Assembly: GCA_018971745.1 (NCBI GenBank)
Contig: JAGXAD010000040.1
Coordinates: 1-6,791 of the forward strand
DNA: 6,791 nt
DNA from: Patescibacteria group bacterium
GTDB lineage: Bacteria > Patescibacteriota > Minisyncoccia > Sungbacterales > GWA2-42-14
Direction: 5' to 3'
Made by a program: the position numbers and the translations under genes
Part shown: piece after piece, positions 1-4,788 of the stretch
How positions within the stretch are numbered: position 1 is the stretch's first letter
Layout: each line of letters begins with the position of its first letter
Notes under the pieces: generated by a model
What the model was told of the DNA's origin: nothing
The model's input: only the letters and a program-made list of their open reading frames with translations
The model's database searches: none

Positions 1-1
1 G

Positions 2-178
2 AATATGCGCGCCGCCGGCTCGGACGAAGCAATAACTCTGACTCCTCCGCTGAAGCTCACGATTGAGCGCGGGCTTGAAATTATGGCTGAGGACGAATAT
101 CTGGAAATTACTCCGCTCTCGGTTCGTTTGAGAAAACAGCATCTCACCGCAATTGACCGGACCCGCGCAAAAAGATAA
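2..178 (+). CDS. typA: TypA/BipA GTPase, C-terminal end only
   Basis: Partial gene running in from the left edge; 58 residues and a TAA stop are visible. The peptide begins NMRAAGSDEAITLTPP, continues LTIERGLEIMAEDEYLEITP and ends in a basic SVRLRKQHLT tail. This matches the conserved C-terminus of the ribosome-associated translational GTPase TypA/BipA, where an NMR-[AS]-G-DE box is followed by LTPP and by ITP-SIRLRK. TypA binds the 70S ribosome near the A site and supports ribosome assembly and growth under stress; its GTPase domain lies outside the window. The gene converges on the HNH gene, whose stop is only 13 nt away. I see no convincing terminator between them, only a weak AT-rich imperfect palindrome at about 182-203. 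Identification is confident for the family; nothing can be said about the missing N-terminal part. Confidence 0.9.
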   Translation, partial: NMRAAGSDEAITLTPPLKLTIERGLEIMAEDEYLEITPLSVRLRKQHLTAIDRTRAKR

Positions 179-191
179 TTATTGAAAATTT

Positions 192-566
192 TTAAAATTC
201 AAGTTTCCTACCTTTATAACGAAGAGCTTCCTTAAAAAATTTATTTCCGTTTTTTGTGCTGTGCTCAATGGCGTGGCAATTTGCGCACAATAAAATACAT
301 TTTTGCATTTCTGCTTTTATAGAATCCCAGCTTTTGTTTGCAACATTACCGAGAACAAAATCTTTTTCTTTTGGATTTTTGTGGTGGAACTGAAGAGCGG
401 CTTGATTACCGATCCATCCGCATTTTGTGCACCTTCCTCCCAAATACTTAATTGCGGCCGCTTTTGCCCGATACCTTCTTATTTTGGTATTGCATGCGCC
501 GCAACGAGTCCGCATTTTATTCTGATAATCTTTAAATTTCTTTTTACACAACTTGCAAATATCCAT
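192..566 (-). CDS. small HNH endonuclease-like protein (124 aa)
   Basis: HNH/zinc-ribbon protein. Counting from the ATG at 566, there is an N-terminal four-cysteine zinc knuckle (C4-x2-C7 and C22-x2-C25) and a basic linker (about 30-40). The HNH core follows: C46-x2-C49, then QFHH at 59-62 with NP just after, and finally C90, C94-ANC97-H98 and H102. C46/C49/C94/C97 probably bind the structural zinc; H61 or H62 and H98 are the candidate catalytic or metal residues. Such compact HNH proteins are known from phages and CPR genomes as nicking or homing-type nucleases. An in-frame ATG also exists at 584, but its codons overlap the extended -10 element at 575-583, so I prefer 566, which makes the mRNA nearly leaderless. 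The gene is divergent from the intron-bearing tRNA-Phe, whose 5' end is 89 nt away. It could be a homing enzyme for that intron, but the sequence alone does not show this. Confidence 0.8.
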   Translation of the reverse strand: MDICKLCKKKFKDYQNKMRTRCGACNTKIRRYRAKAAAIKYLGGRCTKCGWIGNQAALQFHHKNPKEKDFVLGNVANKSWDSIKAEMQKCILLCANCHAIEHSTKNGNKFFKEALRYKGRKLEF

Positions 567-574
567 ACGCAATA

Positions 575-603
575 AGTATAGCATAATTTGCTCTACCGGT
601 CAC
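575..603 (-). promoter_or_regulatory. promoter of the HNH gene
   Basis: On the minus strand, GTGACC (598-603, 4/6 match to TTGACA) is followed by a 17-bp spacer and TATACT (575-580). TGC directly before TATACT makes it an extended -10 (TGnTATAAT type). The expected transcription start is only a few bases ahead of the ATG at 566, implying a leaderless or near-leaderless mRNA. No Shine-Dalgarno sequence is present. Confidence 0.6.
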
Positions 604-608
604 GCTTG

Positions 609-637
609 TTGAAAAAAAATATCTTCTTTGATAAGAT
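609..637 (+). promoter_or_regulatory. promoter of the tRNA-Phe/tRNA-Gly unit
   Basis: TTGAAA (609-614) and TAAGAT (632-637) are separated by exactly 17 bp, with TGA in front of the -10 (extended -10). A start at about 643-645 would give a leader of roughly 12 nt before the tRNA 5' end at 656, which RNase P would remove. The element lies back-to-back with the divergent HNH promoter, their -35 boxes only 5 bp apart. Confidence 0.65.
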
Positions 638-655
638 TAACGGTGCGTTTATATT

Positions 656-951
656 GCCGGGGTAGCTCAGTGGTAGAGCGCATGCCTGGGTCTTCGGGCC
701 TTCACCCAGTAATGGGTGATGAAACATCGGGTGAATTCGGGGAATGCATTATCGCGAACCCCGAGCCAAGCTCCGAACCAAATCGGAGAAGGTGTAGAGA
801 CTATCCCTTAGGGGAGTACTTTCCGCGATTGCGCGGACGGGAAGCGCCCGACCCCGCCAAAATTTTGTAAAACAAATTTTTGGCGGGTGATGATATAGTC
901 CAACTCTTTTGGAAGAGCATGGCGTCGGCAGTCCGATTCTGCCCCCCGGCA
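656..951 (+). tRNA. tRNA-Phe(GAA), interrupted by a group I intron
   Basis: Exons 656-687 and 912-951 join to a 72-nt tRNA with every stem perfectly paired. These are acceptor GCCGGGG/CCCCGGC (656-662, 944-950), D stem GCTC/GAGC (665-668, 676-679), anticodon stem CATGC/GCATG (681-685, 917-921) and T stem GGCAG/CTGCC (927-931, 939-943), with discriminator A951. The rebuilt anticodon loop reads CTGAAGA, giving anticodon GAA (Phe). The variable loop GCGTC is of the type common in tRNA-Phe. No CCA is encoded, so a CCA-adding enzyme is needed. The T loop is TCCGATT (932-938), with C at position 55 where a near-universal U is normally modified to pseudouridine; the other two tRNAs here have TTCG. 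Without intron removal the anticodon loop is disrupted, so splicing is required for function. Confidence 0.88.
688..911 (+). ncRNA. self-splicing group I intron in tRNA-Phe (224 nt, no ORF)
   Basis: Group I hallmarks appear in order. P1: 5' exon GCCU (684-687) pairs with GGGC (696-699), placing the canonical U-G pair at the splice site. P2: CACCC/GGGTG (703-707/714-718). P4/P5 region: CGGGG (738-742) with CCCCG (759-763), followed by the Q-type GAGCCAAGC. P6: CTCCG/CGGAG (771-775/784-788). P7: GACTAT (799-804, R element) with ATAGTC (895-900, S element GATATAGTCC). A terminal omega-G lies at 911. TCTTC (691-695), just upstream of the P1 guide, is exactly complementary to 3' exon GAAGA (912-916), giving P10; this fixes both splice sites. 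A peripheral 15-bp hairpin with one mismatch occupies 853-887. The overall layout resembles tRNA introns of the IC3 type (inference). There is no room for a homing endonuclease and P9 is essentially absent. Confidence 0.9.
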
Positions 952-971
952 AATACAAAATAGTGAATGAA

Positions 972-1042
972 GCGGTCATGGTTTAGTGGCAGGACGGCTC
1001 CTTGCCAAGGAGCAGGCGCGAGTTCGATTCTCGCTGACCGCA
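972..1042 (+). tRNA. tRNA-Gly(GCC)
   Basis: A complete cloverleaf: acceptor GCGGTCA/TGACCGC (972-978/1035-1041), D stem GTTT/GGAC using G-U pairs, anticodon stem GCTCC/GGAGC with loop TTGCCAA (anticodon GCC), variable loop AGGC, T stem GCGAG/CTCGC with loop TTCGATT, and discriminator A1042. No CCA is encoded. The gene begins 20 nt after tRNA-Phe with no promoter-like sequence between, so the two are probably one transcript. I find no clear terminator directly downstream. Confidence 0.93.
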
Positions 1043-1173
1043 AAAATTATCAAAGAGTAAAAAATATCGGCTCGAACCATATTTTAATTTTGGGGGAAGA
1101 AAATTTTTTAATTTCTATGTAATTATAAAAATTATTAGGGTCAGTTTTTATTAAGTAATCTGTACCAAAAACC

Positions 1174-1476
1174 ATGTCTGAAATAACGCAACAAGTTAAT
1201 AAAGAAATGGGCAAAATACGCATGTGGTCTATTATAATACAAAATTTATTCGTAAAACCTTTGATACTTTTTTGCATAATTTTCTTTGTTATATTTTTGT
1301 GGATACGAGTAATCATAATAGATCGGAAACTTACCTGTATTGTTAACACATTGCCTGTTCTGGAATCTTTAATATCTCCCGAGGTTGCGAAAAGGACTGA
1401 CTCGATCACTCTCAACAAACAAGTTGATATGATAGGGTTAACTTGCGACAAATCTTATATTTTTTCTTTTCCCTAA
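1174..1476 (+). CDS. possible small single-span membrane protein (100 aa)
   Basis: Unrecognised. The 100-residue frame starts with ATG and has a short polar N-terminus, then one strongly hydrophobic segment at about residues 28-49 (PLILFCIIFFVIFLWIRVIII), followed by a soluble C-terminal half of about 50 residues. It has no signal-cleavage motif and no known domain that I recognise. No Shine-Dalgarno sequence precedes the ATG and no convincing promoter is seen, so expression is uncertain. The region is more AT-rich than its neighbours. A minus-strand frame (1050-1451) overlaps it but begins with TTG and looks like random AT-rich translation, so I favour this strand. It stands alone between tRNA-Gly and the 1559-1600 terminator and could be lineage-specific or not a gene at all. 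Confidence 0.4.
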   Translation: MSEITQQVNKEMGKIRMWSIIIQNLFVKPLILFCIIFFVIFLWIRVIIIDRKLTCIVNTLPVLESLISPEVAKRTDSITLNKQVDMIGLTCDKSYIFSFP

Positions 1477-1558
1477 AAATAGAAATTGATAATTCGTATG
1501 AAATATAATCAAAATAGATACTGACAAAGAAAAACTTGAAATTGTCGTTGCATCAGTC

Positions 1559-1600
1559 AATTCAAAACCCCTCCGTTCGTGAACGGAGGGGTTTTGAATT
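1559..1600. terminator. strong bidirectional intrinsic terminator
   Basis: A perfect 20-bp inverted repeat (1559-1578 with 1581-1600) around a 2-nt centre. The core is CCCCTCCGTTC/GAACGGAGGGG flanked by AAAA on the left and TTTT on the right, so it provides a GC-rich hairpin with a U tract on either strand. It closes whatever is transcribed from upstream and lies 59 bp before the patatin ATG. Confidence 0.85.
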
Positions 1601-1621
1601 TTAACGCAAATGTGCTACGAT
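1594..1621 (+). promoter_or_regulatory. candidate promoter of the patatin gene
   Basis: TTGAAT (1594-1599, 4/6 match) and TACGAT (1616-1621) with a 16-bp spacer and TGC before the -10 (extended -10). The -35 lies inside the right arm of the preceding terminator hairpin. Transcription would start at about 1628, roughly 30 nt ahead of the ATG at 1660. Confidence 0.4.
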
Positions 1622-1659
1622 GCAATCAAAGAAACTTCTTTGACAATCGGGAAAAACAC

Positions 1660-2607
1660 ATGGAAAAACTCCCAAACGGCCTTACGGTAAAACCGGAAAA
1701 GACCGCGGTTATTCTTTGCGGAGGCGGATTTTGCGGCATATGCCATGCGTGCGCGCTTCGCGTCATTGAACAAAATAATATCCCCGTGGATGAGATAATC
1801 GGCAACTCAGTAGGCGCAATCACGGGCGCGGCATTCCTTATTGAGGATTGCAGGGCTGACCGTATCTTTGATGTGTTTTTTTCTTTAAAGAAACCTTCGT
1901 CAATATTCAAATTTCAAAGCGCGCTCTATTTTATCAAAAAACTTGGCATGCCGGAAACAATATATCGCGATGACGGCCTGTTAAGAATTATTGCCTCGCT
2001 TGACACAAAAAAATTGATTGAACAACCAAAAGAATTTATTGTGGCAACTACCCACATTCCCTCAGGCAAAATTACGTATTTTTCAAAAAACGATCCGGAA
2101 ATGCTTGAAGACCCAATCAATTTATCTCTTGCCATTAAAGCGGCTGCTTCTCCGCTTGGAATTTTCCCGTATGTAATCTTAAAGCGCCACGGCGAATACG
2201 GCATCTATGCGGATGGCGGCTACAAACGGCCCCTTCCCATCAAAAAAGCTATTGATGATGGATGCAATACTATTATTGTGGTGCGATGCCAATCGGACCG
2301 TACCAAAGAATCAATTTCCGGCATACTTCATAAACGATTTCCCCACCTATTGGTATACGGCTTCAACCTGCTCCACCACTCCGTAGAAAAAGATGAAATA
2401 TCTATTATGCGGAAACTCTATCCCCAAACCAATATCATCGTTTCCGAACCAAACTGGCTGCCACCGAGCCTAAGCATGGAATCATTCGAGGCGGGCGACT
2501 TCCAAAAAGTTACCCGCACCTTCACGCCCAATGCGGAATTGACGCTTGCTCCGCTTATTGAATATTATAAAAATCAACTCAACCCGCCTCAGGCAAATCC
2601 GGCTTGA
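1660..2607 (+). CDS. patatin-like phospholipase (315 aa)
   Basis: A lipid acyl hydrolase of the patatin/RssA family with a Ser-Asp dyad. The oxyanion-hole glycine motif is GGGFCG at residues 21-26. The nucleophile elbow GNSVG (48-52) carries Ser50, the family motif AAASPLGIFP lies at about 161-170, and the DGG motif carries Asp185. All key residues are present, so it should be catalytic, releasing fatty acids from glycerophospholipids or similar esters. No signal peptide or membrane segment is seen, so it is probably cytosolic or peripheral. The ATG at 1660 is preferred, with a weak GGGA about 10 nt upstream; a longer frame opening with GTG at 1579 would start within the terminator hairpin. 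The TGA stop lies inside the terminator at 2585-2620. A GDPD gene downstream could act on its deacylated products. Confidence 0.87.
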   Translation: MEKLPNGLTVKPEKTAVILCGGGFCGICHACALRVIEQNNIPVDEIIGNSVGAITGAAFLIEDCRADRIFDVFFSLKKPSSIFKFQSALYFIKKLGMPETIYRDDGLLRIIASLDTKKLIEQPKEFIVATTHIPSGKITYFSKNDPEMLEDPINLSLAIKAAASPLGIFPYVILKRHGEYGIYADGGYKRPLPIKKAIDDGCNTIIVVRCQSDRTKESISGILHKRFPHLLVYGFNLLHHSVEKDEISIMRKLYPQTNIIVSEPNWLPPSLSMESFEAGDFQKVTRTFTPNAELTLAPLIEYYKNQLNPPQANPA

Positions 2608-2620
2608 GGCGTTTATTTTT
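2585..2620 (+). terminator. intrinsic terminator overlapping the patatin stop codon
   Basis: CGCCTCA (2585-2591) pairs with TGAGGCG (2605-2611), followed by the T-rich run TTTATTTTT. The patatin stop TGA (2605-2607) forms part of the right arm, so the last codons encode the hairpin. Confidence 0.7.
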
Positions 2621-2634
2621 CCTGTAATGTTGTG

Positions 2635-2640
2635 TATAAT
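2635..2640 (+). promoter_or_regulatory. -10 element for tRNA-Lys
   Basis: A perfect TATAAT lies 20 bp upstream of the tRNA-Lys 5' end, implying a start at about 2647. The corresponding -35 position (about 2612-2617) is only TTTATT, inside the T tract of the preceding terminator, so it is weak. Confidence 0.55.
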
Positions 2641-2660
2641 TGCTATGTTACGAAAATTCC

Positions 2661-2734
2661 GCGCCCATAGCTCAGTCCGGCAGAGCAGCTCCCTTTTAAG
2701 GAGATGGTCGCAGGTTCGAATCCTGCTGGGCGCA
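2661..2734 (+). tRNA. tRNA-Lys(TTT)
   Basis: A complete cloverleaf: acceptor GCGCCCA/TGGGCGC (2661-2667/2727-2733), D stem GCTC/GAGC with a 9-nt loop, anticodon stem 2688-2692/2700-2704 with loop CTTTTAA (anticodon TTT), variable loop TGGTC, T stem GCAGG/CCTGC with loop TTCGAAT, and discriminator A2734. The top anticodon pair (27-43) is a G-A mismatch; the other pairs are sound. No CCA is encoded. Its last 18 nt (2717-2734) recur exactly at 2868-2885, so the transcript probably carries a second, decoy 3' end before the terminator at 2901. Confidence 0.93.
2717..2734 (+). repeat. direct repeat, copy 1 (3' end of tRNA-Lys)
   Basis: An 18-nt sequence from the T loop through the discriminator base, CGAATCCTGCTGGGCGCA, identical to 2868-2885. 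Its position, ending exactly at the tRNA 3' end, is typical of attB/attL cores used by tyrosine recombinases. Confidence 0.9.
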
Positions 2735-2885
2735 TTGAACAAAGTGAAACGCGGCCAGAGCGCGCAAACTGCTTTGCGCGCGCCAACGATTCGAAAGCCG
2801 GAGCATGTGCCGCTTATAGCGGCACGCGAGGCAGGGTCGCGACTTTCGCGCAGCGAAAAGTCGTGACCGAATCCTGCTGGGCGCA
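2735..2885. mobile_element. putative 151-bp tRNA-targeted mini-insertion with three hairpins
   Basis: The interval runs from the tRNA-Lys 3' end through the second copy of its last 18 nt. The 133 bp between copies is GC-rich and unlike the AT-rich intergenic DNA elsewhere. It holds three hairpins. A: GCGCGCAAA/TTTGCGCGC (2760-2768/2773-2781), 9 bp with a 4-nt loop. B: GTGCCGC/GCGGCAC (2807-2813/2819-2825), 7 bp with loop TTATA. C: 2836-2849 with 2853-2867, about 14 bp with one mismatch and one bulge. No coding frame is credible. It may be a non-autonomous integrated element, a remnant of a larger one after excision, or a structured 3' trailer of the tRNA-Lys precursor. I do not recognise the family. 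Confidence 0.5.
2868..2885 (+). repeat. direct repeat, copy 2 (duplicated tRNA-Lys 3' end)
   Basis: Exact copy of 2717-2734, offset by 151 bp. It immediately follows hairpin C and is followed by 15 bp of AT-rich sequence before the terminator. No third copy is visible in the window on either strand. Confidence 0.9.
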
Positions 2886-2900
2886 GTTTAAAATGATAAC

Positions 2901-2932
2901 TTAAAAATTGGCGCCGATACGCCAATTTTTAA
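2901..2932. terminator. bidirectional terminator between tRNA-Lys and the Xer gene
   Basis: A perfect 13-bp stem: 2901-2913 pairs with 2920-2932 around loop CCGATA. The GC core GGCG/CGCC is flanked by A and T runs, so it can end the rightward tRNA-Lys transcript and the leftward recombinase transcript. The recombinase stop codon (2929-2931) lies in the right arm. Confidence 0.8.
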
Positions 2933-3837
2933 TTTCTGTTTTTCCCGTGGAATTTTTTGTGCACCTCGCGAAGACCCTTGTCCGTAATGTGCGTGTAAAT
3001 TTGCGTGGTCGTGATATTAGCGTGCCCCAAAAGCGCCTGAACCGAGCGCAAATCGGCTCCGGCGTACAGCAAATCCGTGGCAAACGAATGGCGCAATTTA
3101 TGCGGCGTAACTATTTTTGCGATGCCGGCTTCGGCCGCGTATTTTTTTATCAGGCGCTGGATTGAGCGAGGTGTGAGCCGCAAATTTTCTTTTTTTGCGG
3201 AGCCGGCGCGATGCTGAACAAAGAGCGCCGAATCAACATCGTCCCGTTTGTCCAAATAATTTTTCAACGCCAATTTTGCGCCGTCAGACAAAAATACCAC
3301 GCGGATTTTATCGCCCTTGCCGCGCACGGAAAATTCGTCGCGATTCAAATTAATGGAATCACGATTGAGCGAGCACAACTCCGAAACCCGAAGCCCGGTT
3401 GAAAACAAAAGTTCAAGCATTGCGCGGTCGCGCAGCGCCGAAATGTTGTTTCCTTTCGGAGCGGCAAGCAGACGATTTAACTCGTCGCCCTCCAAAAATT
3501 CAACTTGGCGAGAGGGCATTTTGCCAAGCTCAATCCGCTCGGGCGAAAGCGTTGCGATATTCCGCTTTGCCGCGTACGCCAAAAAATTCCGCAAAGCAAT
3601 CAGATAATAATTTTGCGTCTGTTTTTTTAGGGAGCCGCCTCCTGCGGTTTGCAGGCGATTCAAATGCATTCTGTACTTTCGCACGACATCCTCGGTAATG
3701 TCTTCCGGTTTTGTTGCCCCGCTGAATTTCAAAAACGCTCTAACATAGCGGTCGTAATTTTCAACCGTTTTCAAAGAACGGTTTTTTTCAATTTCCAGAT
3801 ATTCCAAAAATTGTTTATGCAATTCTTTTAGAGTCAT
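2929..3837 (-). CDS. xerD: tyrosine site-specific recombinase, XerC/XerD type (302 aa)
   Basis: A complete two-domain tyrosine recombinase. An N-terminal SAM-like core-binding domain (about 1-95) contains NYDRYVRAFLKF. The catalytic domain has all six active-site residues: R150 (TGLRVSEL), K174 (GKGDK), H246 and R249 (PHKLRHSFAT), H272 (LLGHANI) and Y281 (QIYTH). Their spacing equals that of E. coli XerD as I recall it, shifted by two residues, and the length is also that of Xer proteins (about 300 aa). It probably resolves chromosome dimers at a dif-like site, but could act on mobile elements. The XerC/XerD distinction cannot be made from this window, so the symbol is tentative. The gene converges on tRNA-Lys and its duplicated 3' end, with only the shared terminator between. 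The ATG at 3837 follows an extended -10 by 6 nt, so the mRNA is likely leaderless. Confidence 0.9.
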   Translation of the reverse strand: MTLKELHKQFLEYLEIEKNRSLKTVENYDRYVRAFLKFSGATKPEDITEDVVRKYRMHLNRLQTAGGGSLKKQTQNYYLIALRNFLAYAAKRNIATLSPERIELGKMPSRQVEFLEGDELNRLLAAPKGNNISALRDRAMLELLFSTGLRVSELCSLNRDSINLNRDEFSVRGKGDKIRVVFLSDGAKLALKNYLDKRDDVDSALFVQHRAGSAKKENLRLTPRSIQRLIKKYAAEAGIAKIVTPHKLRHSFATDLLYAGADLRSVQALLGHANITTTQIYTHITDKGLREVHKKFHGKNRN

Positions 3838-3843
3838 ATGTTC

Positions 3844-3872
3844 AGTTTACCACGAATGTCGCACAATATTAA
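3844..3872 (-). promoter_or_regulatory. leaderless-type promoter of the Xer gene
   Basis: On the minus strand, TGG precedes TAAACT (3844-3849) as an extended -10. TTAATA (3867-3872) sits 17 bp upstream as a weak -35. The ATG at 3837 begins 6 nt after the -10, about where transcription should start, and no Shine-Dalgarno sequence exists. Confidence 0.5.
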
Positions 3873-3942
3873 CTCACTTCACAAAATCACGCGGGCGTGT
3901 TACAAAAAATGTAGGTAATTTTGGCAGCACGGAGAAACACAA

Positions 3943-4662
3943 ATGGAAGTATACGCGCACCGCGGATCGCATTCCGGCTATCACCACACGAACTTTGAAA
4001 ATACCATGGAAGCATTTCAATACGCCCTTGAAGAACAAAAATGCGACGGCATAGAATGCGACCTTCGCATGTCGCAAGACGGAGTACCCCTCATACACCA
4101 CGACCCGATAACGCGCGAAACAAATCAAGTCATCCGCGATACCCGTTTCAACGACTTGCAAACGCCATATAAAATTCCCCGCCTTGAAGAAGTTTTTCTG
4201 CTTCTCAAAAAAACCAACAAGCAATGTTTTCTTGAACTGAAAGAAAGCGACCCAATGCTTCTCATAAAACTAATTCGGCTTATGGACGAAATGCAAATGC
4301 GCGAACAAATAACTTGCATAGGATTTCCTGAACACGCAAGGGCTCTTCTGCATCTTGCGGAACGCTGTACAATCCGCGTCGGCCTAATTCCGCGAACCCC
4401 AATTGATGTGATGCGCGCAATCATACAACCGTTTCACATTATTATGCTCGGCTGGACTTCGCCCAAAGAAAGAAATTTATTTTTGCGTTTTTCTTTTTTA
4501 CTTCCGTTTGTTGTGCGGCTTATCCGCCGCCGCAACAAAGAAATCGTTGCCGGCGTTATTAACAATCGCATTGATATGCAGGAATTTCTGGATTACGGAA
4601 TCAGCCGCATTATAACGGACAATGTTCCCGAAGCATTGTTTCTTAAAAATTCGCTTATGTGA
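3943..4662 (+). CDS. glycerophosphodiester phosphodiesterase family protein (239 aa)
   Basis: A GDPD-family TIM-barrel enzyme (GlpQ/UgpQ type, normal length about 240-250) that hydrolyses glycerophosphodiesters to glycerol-3-phosphate and an alcohol using a divalent metal. HRG at 6-8 supplies the first catalytic His and Arg. ENT at 19-21 leads into EAF (23-25), and E38/D40 (IECDLR) supply metal ligands. SQDG with PLIHHD (44-54) gives the second catalytic His and Asp. LELK (97-100) is the usual metal-binding strand, and SRIITDNVPEAL near the end matches the terminal GIITDNP motif. The HRG-ENT loop is a little unusual (His-rich, SGYHHTNF). A hydrophobic, Arg-rich stretch at about 179-197 could contact membranes, but no signal peptide is present. 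GGAG at 3931-3934 lies 8 nt before the ATG, one of the few clear Shine-Dalgarno sites here. The gene is divergent from the Xer gene. Confidence 0.88.
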   Translation: MEVYAHRGSHSGYHHTNFENTMEAFQYALEEQKCDGIECDLRMSQDGVPLIHHDPITRETNQVIRDTRFNDLQTPYKIPRLEEVFLLLKKTNKQCFLELKESDPMLLIKLIRLMDEMQMREQITCIGFPEHARALLHLAERCTIRVGLIPRTPIDVMRAIIQPFHIIMLGWTSPKERNLFLRFSFLLPFVVRLIRRRNKEIVAGVINNRIDMQEFLDYGISRIITDNVPEALFLKNSLM

Positions 4663-4711
4663 AATGCAAAAAGGAAAAAACATTAATTTCGGCCACTCGC
4701 TAAATTTTAGC

Positions 4712-4740
4712 TTGACAAAAAATCAACGGTTATGATAATA
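4712..4740 (+). promoter_or_regulatory. strong promoter of the exported-protein gene
   Basis: A perfect TTGACA (4712-4717) is followed by a 16-bp spacer and GATAAT (4734-4739), or 17 bp and ATAATA. This is the closest match to the sigma-70 consensus in the window. Transcription would begin at about 4746, giving a leader of roughly 43 nt with an AGGGG site (4775-4779) before the ATG at 4789. Confidence 0.75.
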
Positions 4741-4788
4741 TTTTGACTGTGCTTCTTAACAATTAAACAAACCCAGGGGAAAAAGGAC

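Noticed and set aside
628..1043. Open frames across the tRNA-Phe intron on both strands (for example 628-870 +, 749-979 - and 801-1043 -)
   Set aside because: They run through tRNA exons and conserved ribozyme core strands. The RIELAPAPWQG-like and GLPTPCSSK-like peptides are familiar antisense-tRNA artefacts.
1050..1451. Minus-strand frame of 133 codons opposite the possible membrane protein
   Set aside because: Starts with TTG, has no ribosome site and low-complexity AT-driven composition. The plus-strand frame has an ATG start and a sensible transmembrane segment.
2631..2652. A dif-like Xer site near TATAAT...TATGTTA
   Set aside because: The half-site-like motifs are separated by 3 nt rather than the usual 6, and the TATAAT is better explained as the tRNA-Lys -10.
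2735..2867. A second group I intron downstream of or inside tRNA-Lys
   Set aside because: No P7-like R/S pair, no GAGCCAAGC-type Q element, and too short; the three hairpins do not fit the group I core.
2482..2925. Minus-strand frame of 147 codons over tRNA-Lys and the hairpin region
   Set aside because: Contains the antisense of tRNA-Lys (SRIRTCDHLLKR) and overlaps the end of the patatin gene; a false ORF.
3211..3831. Several plus-strand frames opposite the Xer gene
   Set aside because: Shadows of a complete, motif-verified recombinase on the minus strand.
4125..4424. Minus-strand frames opposite the GDPD gene
   Set aside because: Arg/Ser-rich antisense products of a well-supported gene.
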